Shown in pieces: positions 7,788 to 16,426 of a DNA stretch of 42,774 nt. Each line of letters starts with the position of its first letter. The stretch's first letter is position 1. The stretch comes from an uncultured Lachnospiraceae bacterium (GTDB lineage Bacteria; Bacillota; Clostridia; Lachnospirales; Lachnospiraceae), in assembly GCA_910588815.1 (NCBI GenBank), contig CAJUQY010000009.1, positions 50,880 through 93,653 on the forward strand, written 5' to 3'. The notes under the pieces were generated by a model, which did no database searches, had not been told where the DNA came from, and saw only the letters and a program-made list of their open reading frames with translations. Position numbers and translations under genes: made by a program.

Positions 7788-9719
7788 ATGGCAGAGCTTC
7801 GCAAAACTTATGAAAAAAGAACCGGACGAAGAGACGAGGGGCAGTCCTGGAATCAGGCACAGACCAGGCTTTCCGAAGGGGATGAGAGCCGGCGGCAGGA
7901 TAGGGACCATTTGCCGGAACGGAGCGGGCAAAACCGAGGCGGACGCCCTGGCGGGCGGAGGCGGAGAAAAGGCCCGCGCAGGGGCATTTGGGCTCTTTTG
8001 ATCCTGCTGGTATTTGTTGCCTTTGGCGCTTTTCTTTTGTATCGGAGATTCGGGCCGGGGACGGCATGGGCAGATTATACTGCGGTTTACGGGGCCGGAG
8101 CAGACTCGACGGTGGTTTTCTGCAACGGAATACAGACAGAAGGCGAGGCAGTGACCAGGAATGGGAGAATCTACCTGCCGGAAAGGCTGGCGGCGGGAGC
8201 CGACAGCAAATGGTATCACAGTGATGAAGGGCTGCTTCTTTATTCACTGGCCAACGAGACGGTGAAGATTTTGCCGTCCTCTTCCACCTATGCCGTCGGA
8301 GGTACAACGGTGGATGCAGGCCATGAGATTTGTTATGAAGAGAACGGTGTGTTTTATATTTCGGCAGATTTTATGGCGGATTTTTCCGGGATCCGGATTA
8401 CTTCCTTCCCGGCGGATGAAAAGAAGGGACTTCCGGCCAGAGTATTTTTAGACGGCGGCGGCGGACGCTATGAGCGGGCAGAAGCGTCCGGAAAAACGGC
8501 AGTCCGGGTTTTGGCGGGAAAGAAAAGTCCCATCCTTACAAAGACGGAGGCCGGCGCTGCCCTGCTTGTGATGGACAGTGTGGACGATTGGACCAGAGTG
8601 CGCACGGAAGACGGTTTTGTAGGCTATTTAAAAACAAAATATTTAGAGAACCGGCAGGAGTATGTTTGGACATCCGGGACAAAACTTCCGGAATATACTT
8701 CTGTGCGCCTGCCGGAAACGGTGTGCCTTGCCTGGCATCAGGTGTTTTCCGCGGAAAATAACGGGAATCTTTCAGAATATCTGGAAGGGACAGAAGGCTT
8801 AAATGTGCTGTCACCCACCTGGTTTTCTGTGACGGACAATCAGGGGAATATAAGCTCCCTCGCGGACAGGGCTTATGTGGAGCAGGCCCATGAACGCGGA
8901 CTCAAGGTCTGGGGGCTTGTGGATGATTTTGACGAGAATATGGATGACCTTTTGCTCCTCTCCTCTACAGCCGCCAGGAATCATCTTGTGGACGGGCTGA
9001 TGCAGGCGGCGGGGGAAGCGGGACTGGACGGGATCAATGTGGATTTTGAGTATGTCAAGGAAGAGAGCGCTCCCCATTTTCTCCAATTTATCCGGGAGCT
9101 CTCTATCGAGTGCCGAAAGGCCGGCCTGACGCTCTCGGTGGATAATTTTGTGCCCTCGGGGGGACGGGACTGGTACAATCTGCGGGAGCAGGGCCAGGTG
9201 GCCGACTACATTATCATCATGGGCTATGACGAGCATTACAGGGGCTGCTGTGCGGGAACCAACGCTTCTCTTGGCTTTTCTGAACAGGGGATTATTTCCA
9301 CTCTGGATTATGTTCCGGCAGAGAAGGTAGTAAACGCATTGCCTTTTTTCATGCGGGTGTGGCAGGAGACGCCAAAAGAGCATGCGCCGGCGGATGCGGA
9401 GCTTTATGATGACGGGATGTCTGTCTATGAGGGACAGTATGCCAGAGATTCCAAAGCCGTGGGCATGGACGCGGCAAAGCAGCTTCTGGATGAGCATGGC
9501 GCGGCCCTGGAATGGCAGGAGGATTTAGGACAACACTATGGACAGTATGAGGCGGATGGCTCTACCTGGAGAATTTGGCTGGAGGATGCAAGATCCATCA
9601 AGCTAAAGCTGGAGAAGGTGGCGGAGCATCAGATTGCCGGGGCGGCCTTCTGGAAGCTGGGGCTGGAATCGGCAGATGTGTGGCCGGTGGTGGCGGAATG
9701 GAGGGGGACGATGCCTTGA
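7788..9719 (+). CDS. Membrane-anchored SH3/GH18 glycosyl hydrolase
   Basis: A 643-residue protein with a long Arg/Glu/Gly-rich cytoplasmic head, one transmembrane segment (about 67-85) and an extracellular remainder. The middle part has a segment like a copper-amine-oxidase N-terminal/stalk domain and an SH3-like stretch (PILTKTEAGAALLVMDSVDD...GFVGYLKTKYL). The C-terminal half is a glycoside hydrolase family 18 barrel with DGINVDFE (414-421), catalytic Glu421, and MGYDEH downstream. GH18 proteins of this type in spore formers (YaaH/SleL-like) act on peptidoglycan or spore cortex; that role is inferred. I chose ATG 7788, with GAGGT 7-8 nt upstream; a TTG at 7752 is an alternative. The next gene overlaps its stop. 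Confidence 0.85.
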   Translation: MAELRKTYEKRTGRRDEGQSWNQAQTRLSEGDESRRQDRDHLPERSGQNRGGRPGGRRRRKGPRRGIWALLILLVFVAFGAFLLYRRFGPGTAWADYTAVYGAGADSTVVFCNGIQTEGEAVTRNGRIYLPERLAAGADSKWYHSDEGLLLYSLANETVKILPSSSTYAVGGTTVDAGHEICYEENGVFYISADFMADFSGIRITSFPADEKKGLPARVFLDGGGGRYERAEASGKTAVRVLAGKKSPILTKTEAGAALLVMDSVDDWTRVRTEDGFVGYLKTKYLENRQEYVWTSGTKLPEYTSVRLPETVCLAWHQVFSAENNGNLSEYLEGTEGLNVLSPTWFSVTDNQGNISSLADRAYVEQAHERGLKVWGLVDDFDENMDDLLLLSSTAARNHLVDGLMQAAGEAGLDGINVDFEYVKEESAPHFLQFIRELSIECRKAGLTLSVDNFVPSGGRDWYNLREQGQVADYIIIMGYDEHYRGCCAGTNASLGFSEQGIISTLDYVPAEKVVNALPFFMRVWQETPKEHAPADAELYDDGMSVYEGQYARDSKAVGMDAAKQLLDEHGAALEWQEDLGQHYGQYEADGSTWRIWLEDARSIKLKLEKVAEHQIAGAAFWKLGLESADVWPVVAEWRGTMP

Positions 9720-10333
9720 CGGTGACCGTGTTTGTGTTTGGGGCCGGTGACGGACGGAGCAGGGAGGAGCGGCTGATGGAGGCGGCCCGTTTTGCGGGAT
9801 ACGGGAGCCCTCAAGGGGGAAACGAGGACGAGCTCTGGCTCATTGCCAGAAAGGAGCGGGGAAAGCCGTATTTTCCCAATCAGCCGGGGCTTCATTTTTC
9901 CATCAGCCACAGCGGGGAGCTTTGGGCGTGTGCCCTTTCCCGCTGTCCTGTGGGCGTGGACATCCAGAAGCATACGAAAAAGAGAGGGGAGAGCGACAGA
10001 CAGACCGGCGCCCGTTTGTTGAGGCTGGCGGAACGTTTCTTTCATCCGAAAGAGGCGGATTGGGTAAGGGGAGATCCTCAGAAACGCTTTTTTCGGCTCT
10101 GGGCGGCCAAGGAGAGCTATGTCAAATATACGGGAGAAGGAATCGGAGGAAGCTTTGGAACATTCTGCCTGGTGCCTGGCGGCAAAGAAGGCCATAACTG
10201 GAAAGCAGAAAATGTCTGGTTTTACGGGGAGGAACTTCCAGACGGCTACAGCCTGTGCGTCTGCTGCGGAGAGAAAGAAATGTTGGTGAAAATCATATAT
10301 TACGATAAAAAAACAGATAATTTTAAGAGATAG
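9716..10333 (+). CDS. 4'-phosphopantetheinyl transferase, Sfp type
   Basis: Transfers phosphopantetheine from CoA to a serine on a carrier protein. The 205-residue product has the paired motifs VGVDIQ (metal-binding Asp82) and WAAKESYVKYTG (129-140, with Glu133 and Lys136), and a conserved FSISHSGE segment. The start is a TTG at 9716 that overlaps the stop of the GH18 gene, with GGAGGGG 9 nt upstream; ATG 9698 is a less likely alternative. The overlap indicates translational coupling. No polyketide, peptide or fatty acid synthase gene is in the window, so the carrier protein is unknown. Confidence 0.87.
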   Translation: MTVTVFVFGAGDGRSREERLMEAARFAGYGSPQGGNEDELWLIARKERGKPYFPNQPGLHFSISHSGELWACALSRCPVGVDIQKHTKKRGESDRQTGARLLRLAERFFHPKEADWVRGDPQKRFFRLWAAKESYVKYTGEGIGGSFGTFCLVPGGKEGHNWKAENVWFYGEELPDGYSLCVCCGEKEMLVKIIYYDKKTDNFKR

Positions 10334-10351
10334 AAATATAAAACTGCCAGA

Positions 10352-10366
10352 TGAAATATTATTTCA
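10352..10366. promoter_or_regulatory. 15-bp palindrome TGAAAT-ATT-ATTTCA
   Basis: A perfect 6-bp inverted repeat with a 3-nt spacer in the gap before the aldolase gene, about 85 nt upstream of its predicted promoter. It is operator-like, but no regulator can be named. Confidence 0.3.
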
Positions 10367-10437
10367 CGCGCTTATACAATCCTTACAATTAAAAAAAGCA
10401 GCATCGTAAATATTTCTCTAAAACATATAAGTTGGAC

Positions 10438-10466
10438 TTGACAGGGTGATAGATTCGATGTACTAT
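10438..10466 (+). promoter_or_regulatory. SigA-type promoter for the aldolase gene
   Basis: A perfect -35 TTGACA (10438-10443), a 17-nt spacer and -10 TACTAT (10461-10466). Confidence 0.78.
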
Positions 10467-10480
10467 GAACACATATAATC

Positions 10481-10502
10481 AACGACAAAATAATTTGTCG
10501 TT
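10481..10502 (+). promoter_or_regulatory. Operator-like hairpin at the aldolase transcript start
   Basis: A perfect 9-bp inverted repeat AACGACAAA/TTTGTCGTT with an ATAA spacer, starting about 15 nt downstream of the -10. Its position suggests a roadblock operator or a 5'-end hairpin that stabilises the mRNA of a highly expressed glycolytic gene. Confidence 0.55.
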
Positions 10503-10559
10503 CACTATAAGGTTACTTATTAAATGAAGTGGTAAAAGAAAATCAGGAGGAAGTACACT

Positions 10560-11423
10560 ATGTTAATGAACATGGCCGATTTGTTGGCAGTTGCCAATGA
10601 GCACAATTTTGCGGTTCCTGCTTTCAACGTAAGCAGCAACATGATTTTAAAGGGCGTGATGCATACCTGTGAAGAGATGCAGGCTCCCGTGATCATTGCC
10701 ATTCATCCTGACGAGCTGGAGTTCGTGGAGGATAGCTTTGTGAAGGCTGTGATCGAAGAGGCTCATAAGGCGACCGTTCCCGTGTGCGTACATCTGGATC
10801 ACGGTTCCAAGTTCGAGCAGATCCTGCGGGCGATTCAGGACGGCTTCACCTCTGTCATGATCGACGGCGCACATCTTTCGCTGGAAGAGAATATTGCGAT
10901 TACGAAGAAGATCGTTGAGGTTGCTCATCCGGTGAATGTGTCTGTAGAAGCAGAGCTGGGAACCATCGGCACGGCTGACGATTACGGCGAGGCTGGTTCC
11001 AAGGAGATCATTTACACCGAGGTTGACGATGCGGTTCGTTTCATCAAGGAGACGGATATCGACTGCCTGGCGATCGCGATCGGTACGGCCCACGGCCTGT
11101 ATCCCAAGGACAGGAAGCCGAAGCTGGCTCTGGACAGACTGAAGGAGATCAAGGCAAGTGTCAACATCCCCCTGGTACTTCATGGCGGTTCCGGCAATCC
11201 CGACGAGGAAATTGCACAGTCCGTGAAGCTTGGCGTGAACAAGATCAATATCTCCAGTGATATCAAGGATGCATTCTATCAGGAGTGCCGTAAGGTGCTT
11301 GAGGATATGAACCTCCGCGAGCCCATGGCGATCTATCCCAAGTGCATTGACGCTATGAACGAGGTGATCCGCCACAAGATCAACCTGTTCGACGATGCGG
11401 ACAAGGTGAAGTATTACAAATAA
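10560..11423 (+). CDS. fba: Class II fructose-bisphosphate (ketose-bisphosphate) aldolase
   Basis: Zinc-dependent cleavage of a ketose bisphosphate to dihydroxyacetone phosphate and an aldehyde. The 287-residue product has HLDHG (78-82, catalytic Asp80, zinc ligand His81), an internal VEAELGTIG, GTAHG (zinc ligand His178) and LHGGSG (His208). The length and the GTIG-type segment place it in the FbaA/GatY/KbaY group. Fructose-1,6-bisphosphate is the likely substrate, given a strong isolated promoter and no tagatose or galactitol genes nearby, but tagatose-bisphosphate is possible. AGGAGGA lies 9 nt upstream of the ATG. It is a single-gene unit closed by a terminator. Confidence 0.93.
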   Translation: MLMNMADLLAVANEHNFAVPAFNVSSNMILKGVMHTCEEMQAPVIIAIHPDELEFVEDSFVKAVIEEAHKATVPVCVHLDHGSKFEQILRAIQDGFTSVMIDGAHLSLEENIAITKKIVEVAHPVNVSVEAELGTIGTADDYGEAGSKEIIYTEVDDAVRFIKETDIDCLAIAIGTAHGLYPKDRKPKLALDRLKEIKASVNIPLVLHGGSGNPDEEIAQSVKLGVNKINISSDIKDAFYQECRKVLEDMNLREPMAIYPKCIDAMNEVIRHKINLFDDADKVKYYK

Positions 11424-11437
11424 AATCGTATGAAAAA

Positions 11438-11484
11438 ACCGGTTTCTCTCAGGCCAGGACCCTGGCGGAGAGAGGCCGGTTTTT
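11438..11484 (+). terminator. Rho-independent terminator after aldolase gene
   Basis: A 13-bp stem ACCGGTTTCTCTC/GAGAGAGGCCGGT (two G-T wobbles) with an inner CAGG/CCTG stem, followed by TTTT. The A-run on the left side may also let it act on the minus strand. Confidence 0.9.
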
Positions 11485-11507
11485 ATCGTGTGGGAAAGTC
11501 CTGCTTA

Positions 11508-11720
11508 TTATACGGCTGCATTAATTTCACGGACAGCGGGATAATGGCCTTCCAGCTCACCGGGGAAAAGCTCGTAATACTGTTTGATCACTGTGGGCAG
11601 GCGTTTGCTCCGCTTACTGAAAAACAGAGTATAGAAAATTTCCGGAAACAGGAGAGAGCGCTGGTCAAAGATTTCGTGGATGGTCCGATACCGTTCAAGC
11701 GCCGCCATGGACGGCGCCAT
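11508..11720 (-). pseudogene. Unrecognised 70-codon minus-strand fragment
   Basis: An open frame encoding ALERYRTIHEIFDQRSLLFP and then a segment with FYTLFFSKRSKRL and YYELFPGELEGHYP. The composition looks protein-like, resembling the C-terminal helical part of a larger protein, but there is no N-terminal domain and no good ribosome site. It abuts the plus-strand remnant starting near 11707, as if two truncated genes meet there. I cannot assign a family. Confidence 0.35.
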
Positions 11721-12024
11721 GACAGGATCTTATTCCGAGTACGGAACTGTGATTAAAACCGGCTGTGAGGTGGCTGTGAAACAGTGGAATGAGAAAGGCG
11801 GTATCGACGGACGGCCCATTGAGATGGAGGTTTATGATGAAAACGGAGAACGGGAGGCGGGGCCGGCCCTGGCTCCCGTTCTCCGTTGATGAGGATGTCT
11901 ACGGTGTGATCGGGCGCTTCATGTCTACGACCGTAGTCGGCAAGCTCTACGGGGATGCCTGTATGCCTCTGATCTGTCCGACGGCTACGAGATCGTTACC
12001 CAGGAAGCGATTCTGGGCGGATGA
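11707..12024 (+). pseudogene. Remnant of a branched-chain amino acid ABC substrate-binding protein
   Basis: Pieces of a LivJ-like extracellular binding protein lie in different frames. Frame 1 (11707-11889) reads GAMTGSYSEYGTVIKTGCEV, then VKQWNEKGGIDGRPIEMEVYDENGE, the start of the mature domain. The next piece in frame 2 (about 11887-11980) reads VDEDVYGVIGRFMSTTVVGK and LYGDACMPLICPTAT, which is colinear with the family. Frame 1 then resumes with SDGYEIVTQEAILGG before a stop. The signal peptide and C-terminal lobe are missing and internal sequence is deleted, so it cannot be functional. No liv permease or ATPase gene is nearby. Confidence 0.75.
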
Positions 12025-12180
12025 GTGCTTTTTGACAAGGCCGTCTCTTTTGGCAGACAGATGCCGGAGGGGACGGCCGTTTTTATCTTACAGGACAGCT
12101 CTGTGGGATATTTGAGGTGTTTGCAGATGGGAATGGCCGTCTGGCCTTCCCGGATTTGCCCTGTCTGCGGATTTAAGTAA
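12025..12180 (+). other. Short GTG-initiated open frame, doubtful
   Basis: 51 codons reading VLFDKAVSFGRQMPEGTAVF, then ILQDSSVGYLRC and ending ICPVCGFK. The CPVC pair hints at a broken zinc-ribbon end. The frame begins right after the stop of the preceding remnant and has no clear ribosome site. It may be a further gene fragment; nothing else was seen in 12181-12240. Confidence 0.2.
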
Positions 12181-12246
12181 AAACAATGCGGCCGGAAAAG
12201 CATATTTGTGGTAAAATAATGGAAAAGGCTTATACGGAGGCAGAAG

Positions 12247-13344
12247 ATGAAGATTACACAGATTAGACTGGGGACGATTTCTGTCCCGCTGAGGGTTCCC
12301 TTTAAAACGGCTCTTCGCAGTGTGGACAGCGTAGAGGACGTGATTGTGGAGATCCATACGGACACGGGAGCGGTAGGGTACGGGGAGGCTCCGCCCACCG
12401 GCGCGGTCACAGGGGACACGGCGGGGGCGATTGTGGGGGCGGTCAGGGACCATATTGCAAAGAGACTGATTGGCAGGGATGTGGACGAATTTGAGGATGT
12501 GCTGCAGACGGTGCAGGCCTCGGTTGTCAGGAATACCAGCGCGAAGGCGGCTGTGGATATGGCTTTGTGGGATCTCTATGGGCAGCTCTATCACATTCCC
12601 GTATATAAGCTCCTTGGCGGCGCAAGGAAAAGTATCGTGACGGACATCACGATCAGCGTCAATTCCCCGGAGGAGATGGCGAGGGACGCCGAGGATGCCG
12701 TGAGGCGGGGGTATGACTGCCTGAAGGTGAAGGTGGGGGCAAACAAGGCCCTGGATGTGGAGCGGCTTTTGGCGGTCCGGCAGGCAGTGGGAAAGAAAAT
12801 TTGTATCCGCATTGATGCGAATCAGGCCTGGACCCCTAAGGAAGCTGTGCGGATTTTAAACCGGATGCAGGAACGGGGGCTTGGGATTGAATTTGTGGAA
12901 CAGCCGGTTCCCGCCCACGATTTTGAGGGAATGAAATATGTGACGGAACAAAGCTATGTGCCGGTTTTGGCGGACGAGAGCGTATTTTCGCCGCAGGATG
13001 CCGTGAAGATTATGGCAATGGGCGCGGCGGACCTGATCAATATCAAACTGATGAAATGCGGCGGCCTGTATAATGCCCTGAAAATCGCTGCCGCGGCAGA
13101 GATTTACGGAGTGGAATGCATGATTGGATGTATGCTGGAGGCGAAGATTTCGGTCAACGCGGCCGTGGAGCTCGCCTGCGCAAAGAAGATCATTACCAAA
13201 ATTGATTTGGACGGGCCGGCGCTTTGCAGAGAGGATCCGATTCTTGGCGGCGCAGTCTTTGACGAGAAGCAAATTACAGTCTCTGACGAGCCGGGCCTTG
13301 GAATCAGGGGCATTGAGCCGGGGCGGCTTGTGTATCTTCCGTAA
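12247..13344 (+). CDS. Dipeptide epimerase, enolase superfamily (L-Ala-D/L-Glu epimerase type)
   Basis: Likely interconverts L-Ala-D-Glu and L-Ala-L-Glu from peptidoglycan turnover. The 365-residue product has the enolase capping domain (1-125) and barrel with the acid/base lysines in LKVKVG (K160, K162), metal ligands D190 (DANQ), E218 (EQP) and D243 (DES), and the second catalytic lysine K267 in NIKLMKCGG. This spacing is one residue off the Bacillus subtilis enzyme as I recall it. Dipeptide specificity varies in this family, so the substrate is inferred. GGAGG precedes the ATG. The helicase gene follows after 23 nt and may be cotranscribed. Confidence 0.88.
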   Translation: MKITQIRLGTISVPLRVPFKTALRSVDSVEDVIVEIHTDTGAVGYGEAPPTGAVTGDTAGAIVGAVRDHIAKRLIGRDVDEFEDVLQTVQASVVRNTSAKAAVDMALWDLYGQLYHIPVYKLLGGARKSIVTDITISVNSPEEMARDAEDAVRRGYDCLKVKVGANKALDVERLLAVRQAVGKKICIRIDANQAWTPKEAVRILNRMQERGLGIEFVEQPVPAHDFEGMKYVTEQSYVPVLADESVFSPQDAVKIMAMGAADLINIKLMKCGGLYNALKIAAAAEIYGVECMIGCMLEAKISVNAAVELACAKKIITKIDLDGPALCREDPILGGAVFDEKQITVSDEPGLGIRGIEPGRLVYLP

Positions 13345-13367
13345 ACGGTTATTAAAGGAGCGGATCG

Positions 13368-16300
13368 ATGAATGCAGTCTGCCGGGATATTTTCCGGGCC
13401 ATCCATGAGGGAAAATGGCTGAGTATTGAATATCGAAATAAGAAGGAGCAGATCACCAGATATTGGATTGGCATCCGGGGATTGAATCCGGGAAAGCGGA
13501 GCCTGGCTGTGGAGGGGCTTCATCTGGGCCGGTATTCTCTGGAGCGCTATGATTGGATCTATATTGATTCGATCCTCTCCTCACGGATTCTGGAGGGAAC
13601 CTACTGTCCGGTCAACGAAAAGCTGGTAAAGGATATTGCCGAAAATCCGTACAGATATAAACCTTTATTTGACCATGTGGCCAACTTAAAGATTTTGAAT
13701 TATCTGGAAGACTGTAACCGGATGGACGCCACTCCCTACCGGAAGGATTTTGCCCTGGTGAAAGCTCTTGACAGGGAAAGCTTTGTGGAGGGAGTGTTTC
13801 CCTTAAATGAGGAACAGTACCGGACCGTCATCCGGGAATTTCAGATGAAAGCAGAGCGGGAAAAGAGGGATGCGGACGGAGGCGGGAGGCTGGTTCTCCA
13901 GCGGCTGGCCATGAACGTGCTCAGCGTCCATACGGCGAGGGGGCTCTATGTGCTGGCCTACAGGCGGCTGGCCCTGGATGTGAAGGAGCGGTGCCTGAAG
14001 CCGGATGATGATATCACCGTATGCACGGAATTTACGGTGGATGGCGTCAGGCAGAGCGCCAGGCGCTTCCTGGACGGGGAGGACTATGAGCTTCTTGCGG
14101 ATTTCGAGGCCAATGAGGAGCAGATCAAGGATGCGGTTCAGGAGTCCGTGCGGGGAGGGGAGGCCGTGGATGACATGCCCTATATCATCGGCCTCGGTAT
14201 GGAATCGGCGCTGGATCTGCACAGAGAATACAACGCCATTTTGGAAATGTATCAGAGAGGGCAGGTTTCCGTCCCGGTCAAGGCATTTTTCGGGGAGCTT
14301 TTGGAGCGGGGAAGAAGAAGGCGGACGGAACCCATTACTCTCCTGAACCGAAAGGTAAATCTGGATCAGCTTTTGGCAATCCACAATGCCATCTCCTACC
14401 CGGTGGCTTATATTCAGGGGCCGCCGGGAACAGGGAAGACCAGCACCATCATCAATACCATTATCACGGCGTTCTGTAATGAAAAAACAGTCCTCTTCGT
14501 ATCTCACAACAATCATCCCATCGACGGAGTTGCGGAAAAGCTGTGCGGCCTCTCCTACCGGGGACGGCAGATTCCTTTTCCGTTAATCCGTTTGGGAAAT
14601 CAGGAAAAGGTCCGGGTGGCTTTAAAGCGCATGCGGCAGCTTTATGAGGAGACAAAGACACTCACCGTTTTTGAGACGACCCTGGAGCGAAACCGGGACG
14701 GCCGGGTGCAAAAGGCGAGAGAGCTTTCCGGACTGTTAAAGAAATATGAGGCGGGGGTGGAGCTTAAGGAACGGGAGGAAACCCTGGAGCAGATACTCGA
14801 ATTTGAGCGCCGTCACGGAACCTCCATGCAGATGATTCCCTTTGAGGCGGATCTTGGCGGCAGGCAGATGGCGCGGGTGAAGAAGGGGCTTGAGAGGCTG
14901 GGGACGATCACGGACGCAGATGCACTGGCTCTCCTGGAGGATGACGGGGAGGAATTGTACAAGTACCTTTATTATGTGTCAGCCAAATACATCAAACGGA
15001 TCGGTTTGGAGGAGAACAGAGAGCTCTTGGACATCCTCTCCATGGAGGACGAGGCGGATGCCTTGGAGGCATTTCACGGTTATCTGAAGGAGACGCCGAA
15101 CCTGAAACGGTTTCAGCAGATCTTCCCTGTCATTGCGACCACCTGCTATTCCTCCTGCCGGCTCGGGGCGCCAAAGCCCCAGTTTGACATGACCATCATG
15201 GACGAGGCCAGTCAGTGCAATACGGCCATTTCGCTGGTGCCCATCATACGGGGGGAACGGCTGATGCTGGTGGGCGATCCGCAACAGCTTAATCCGGTGA
15301 TTCTTCTGGACGAGGCAGCCAACCAAAGGCTTCGGAAAAAATATATGGTGCCGGAGGAATATGATTATAGGGGCAATTCCGTCTATAAGGTTTATCTGGC
15401 CTGCGACGCGGTCAGCGACGAGGTACTTCTCCGTTATCATTACCGGTGCAATCAAAAGATCATCGACTTCAATAATCAAAAATATTATCACTCCAGGCTC
15501 CTCATCCGATCCGGGAGCAGGGAGGAGGAGCCCCTCGGATATGTGGAGATTCCGGACGGAAGGGCCGAAGAAAAGAATACGGCTCCGGCAGAGGCGGAGG
15601 AAATTATCCGGTATGCGAAGCAGAATCAGGACCGGACCATCGGCGTCATCACTCCCTTTGTGAATCAGAAAAAGCTGATTGAGAGACGTCTTGCAGAGGA
15701 AAAACTGGAAAATGTGTCCTGCGGTACGGTCCATGCCTTTCAGGGGGATGAAAAGCAAGTGGTGCTTTTTTCGACGGCCCTGACGGATGCGACTCATAAG
15801 GGAACTTATGATTGGCTGAAAAACAATCAGGAGCTTATCAATGTGGCCACCTCCAGGGCTGTGGACCGGCTGGTGGTGCTGGCAAACGGGAAGAACCTGG
15901 AGCGGCTCCACGAGGACGGGGCCCCGGATGATCTGTACGATCTGATCCGCTATGTACAGACAAAGGGCTCTTCAAAGGTGGCTTCCCGGGAGACAAAATC
16001 CAGGGCCCTCGGCATCAAGCCCTTCAGCAGTGCCACAGAGGAGGCCTTTCTGACTACCTTAAACCATGCCCTGGACAATCTGTGGCTGACTCAGAACCGG
16101 TTTTCCGTGGAGCGGGAGGTGGCTGTCTCCCAGGTCTTCGAGAACAATGACACCTACAGCGATCTGTTCTATTCGGGCCGGTTTGATTTTGTGGTCTATG
16201 AGGAGCGGGGGGAGCGGAAATATCCGGTCCTCGTTATCGAGCTGGACGGAAAGGAGCATATCACGGAGGCGGCGGTAGGGGCCAGAGACAGGAAGAAGCA

Positions 16301-16412
16301 GGAGATATGCAGGGCCCACGGGATGGAGCTCATCCGGGTGGAAAATTCCTACGCCAGAAGATATCAGCATGTGAAAGGAATTTTGCAGGCATATTTCGCG
16401 AAGCTGCACTGA
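13368..16412 (+). CDS. Large fusion: WYL-like domain, SF1 (UPF1-like) helicase, DUF2726 nuclease-like domain
   Basis: A 1014-residue protein. Residues about 5-75 (AIHEGKWLSIEYRNKKEQIT, then RGLNPGKRSLAVEGLHLGRY) have the pattern of a WYL-type small beta-barrel; this assignment is mine and tentative. The core is a superfamily 1 helicase of the AAA_11/AAA_12 type: Walker A GPPGTGKT (351-358), an insert of about 200 residues with coiled-coil character, Walker B DEASQC (612-617), GDPQQLNPV (636-644), then the second RecA domain with HAFQGDEKQVV and TSRAVDRLVVL. The C-terminus (about 885-1014) matches DUF2726, a PD-(D/E)XK-like fold, with DFVVY, VIELDGKEH and DRKKQEICRAHGMELIRVEN. It could act in DNA or RNA repair or in defence; neither is shown here. 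AAAGGAG precedes the ATG. Confidence 0.85.
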   Translation: MNAVCRDIFRAIHEGKWLSIEYRNKKEQITRYWIGIRGLNPGKRSLAVEGLHLGRYSLERYDWIYIDSILSSRILEGTYCPVNEKLVKDIAENPYRYKPLFDHVANLKILNYLEDCNRMDATPYRKDFALVKALDRESFVEGVFPLNEEQYRTVIREFQMKAEREKRDADGGGRLVLQRLAMNVLSVHTARGLYVLAYRRLALDVKERCLKPDDDITVCTEFTVDGVRQSARRFLDGEDYELLADFEANEEQIKDAVQESVRGGEAVDDMPYIIGLGMESALDLHREYNAILEMYQRGQVSVPVKAFFGELLERGRRRRTEPITLLNRKVNLDQLLAIHNAISYPVAYIQGPPGTGKTSTIINTIITAFCNEKTVLFVSHNNHPIDGVAEKLCGLSYRGRQIPFPLIRLGNQEKVRVALKRMRQLYEETKTLTVFETTLERNRDGRVQKARELSGLLKKYEAGVELKEREETLEQILEFERRHGTSMQMIPFEADLGGRQMARVKKGLERLGTITDADALALLEDDGEELYKYLYYVSAKYIKRIGLEENRELLDILSMEDEADALEAFHGYLKETPNLKRFQQIFPVIATTCYSSCRLGAPKPQFDMTIMDEASQCNTAISLVPIIRGERLMLVGDPQQLNPVILLDEAANQRLRKKYMVPEEYDYRGNSVYKVYLACDAVSDEVLLRYHYRCNQKIIDFNNQKYYHSRLLIRSGSREEEPLGYVEIPDGRAEEKNTAPAEAEEIIRYAKQNQDRTIGVITPFVNQKKLIERRLAEEKLENVSCGTVHAFQGDEKQVVLFSTALTDATHKGTYDWLKNNQELINVATSRAVDRLVVLANGKNLERLHEDGAPDDLYDLIRYVQTKGSSKVASRETKSRALGIKPFSSATEEAFLTTLNHALDNLWLTQNRFSVEREVAVSQVFENNDTYSDLFYSGRFDFVVYEERGERKYPVLVIELDGKEHITEAAVGARDRKKQEICRAHGMELIRVENSYARRYQHVKGILQAYFAKLH

Positions 16413-16426
16413 AAAAGAAAAATATA

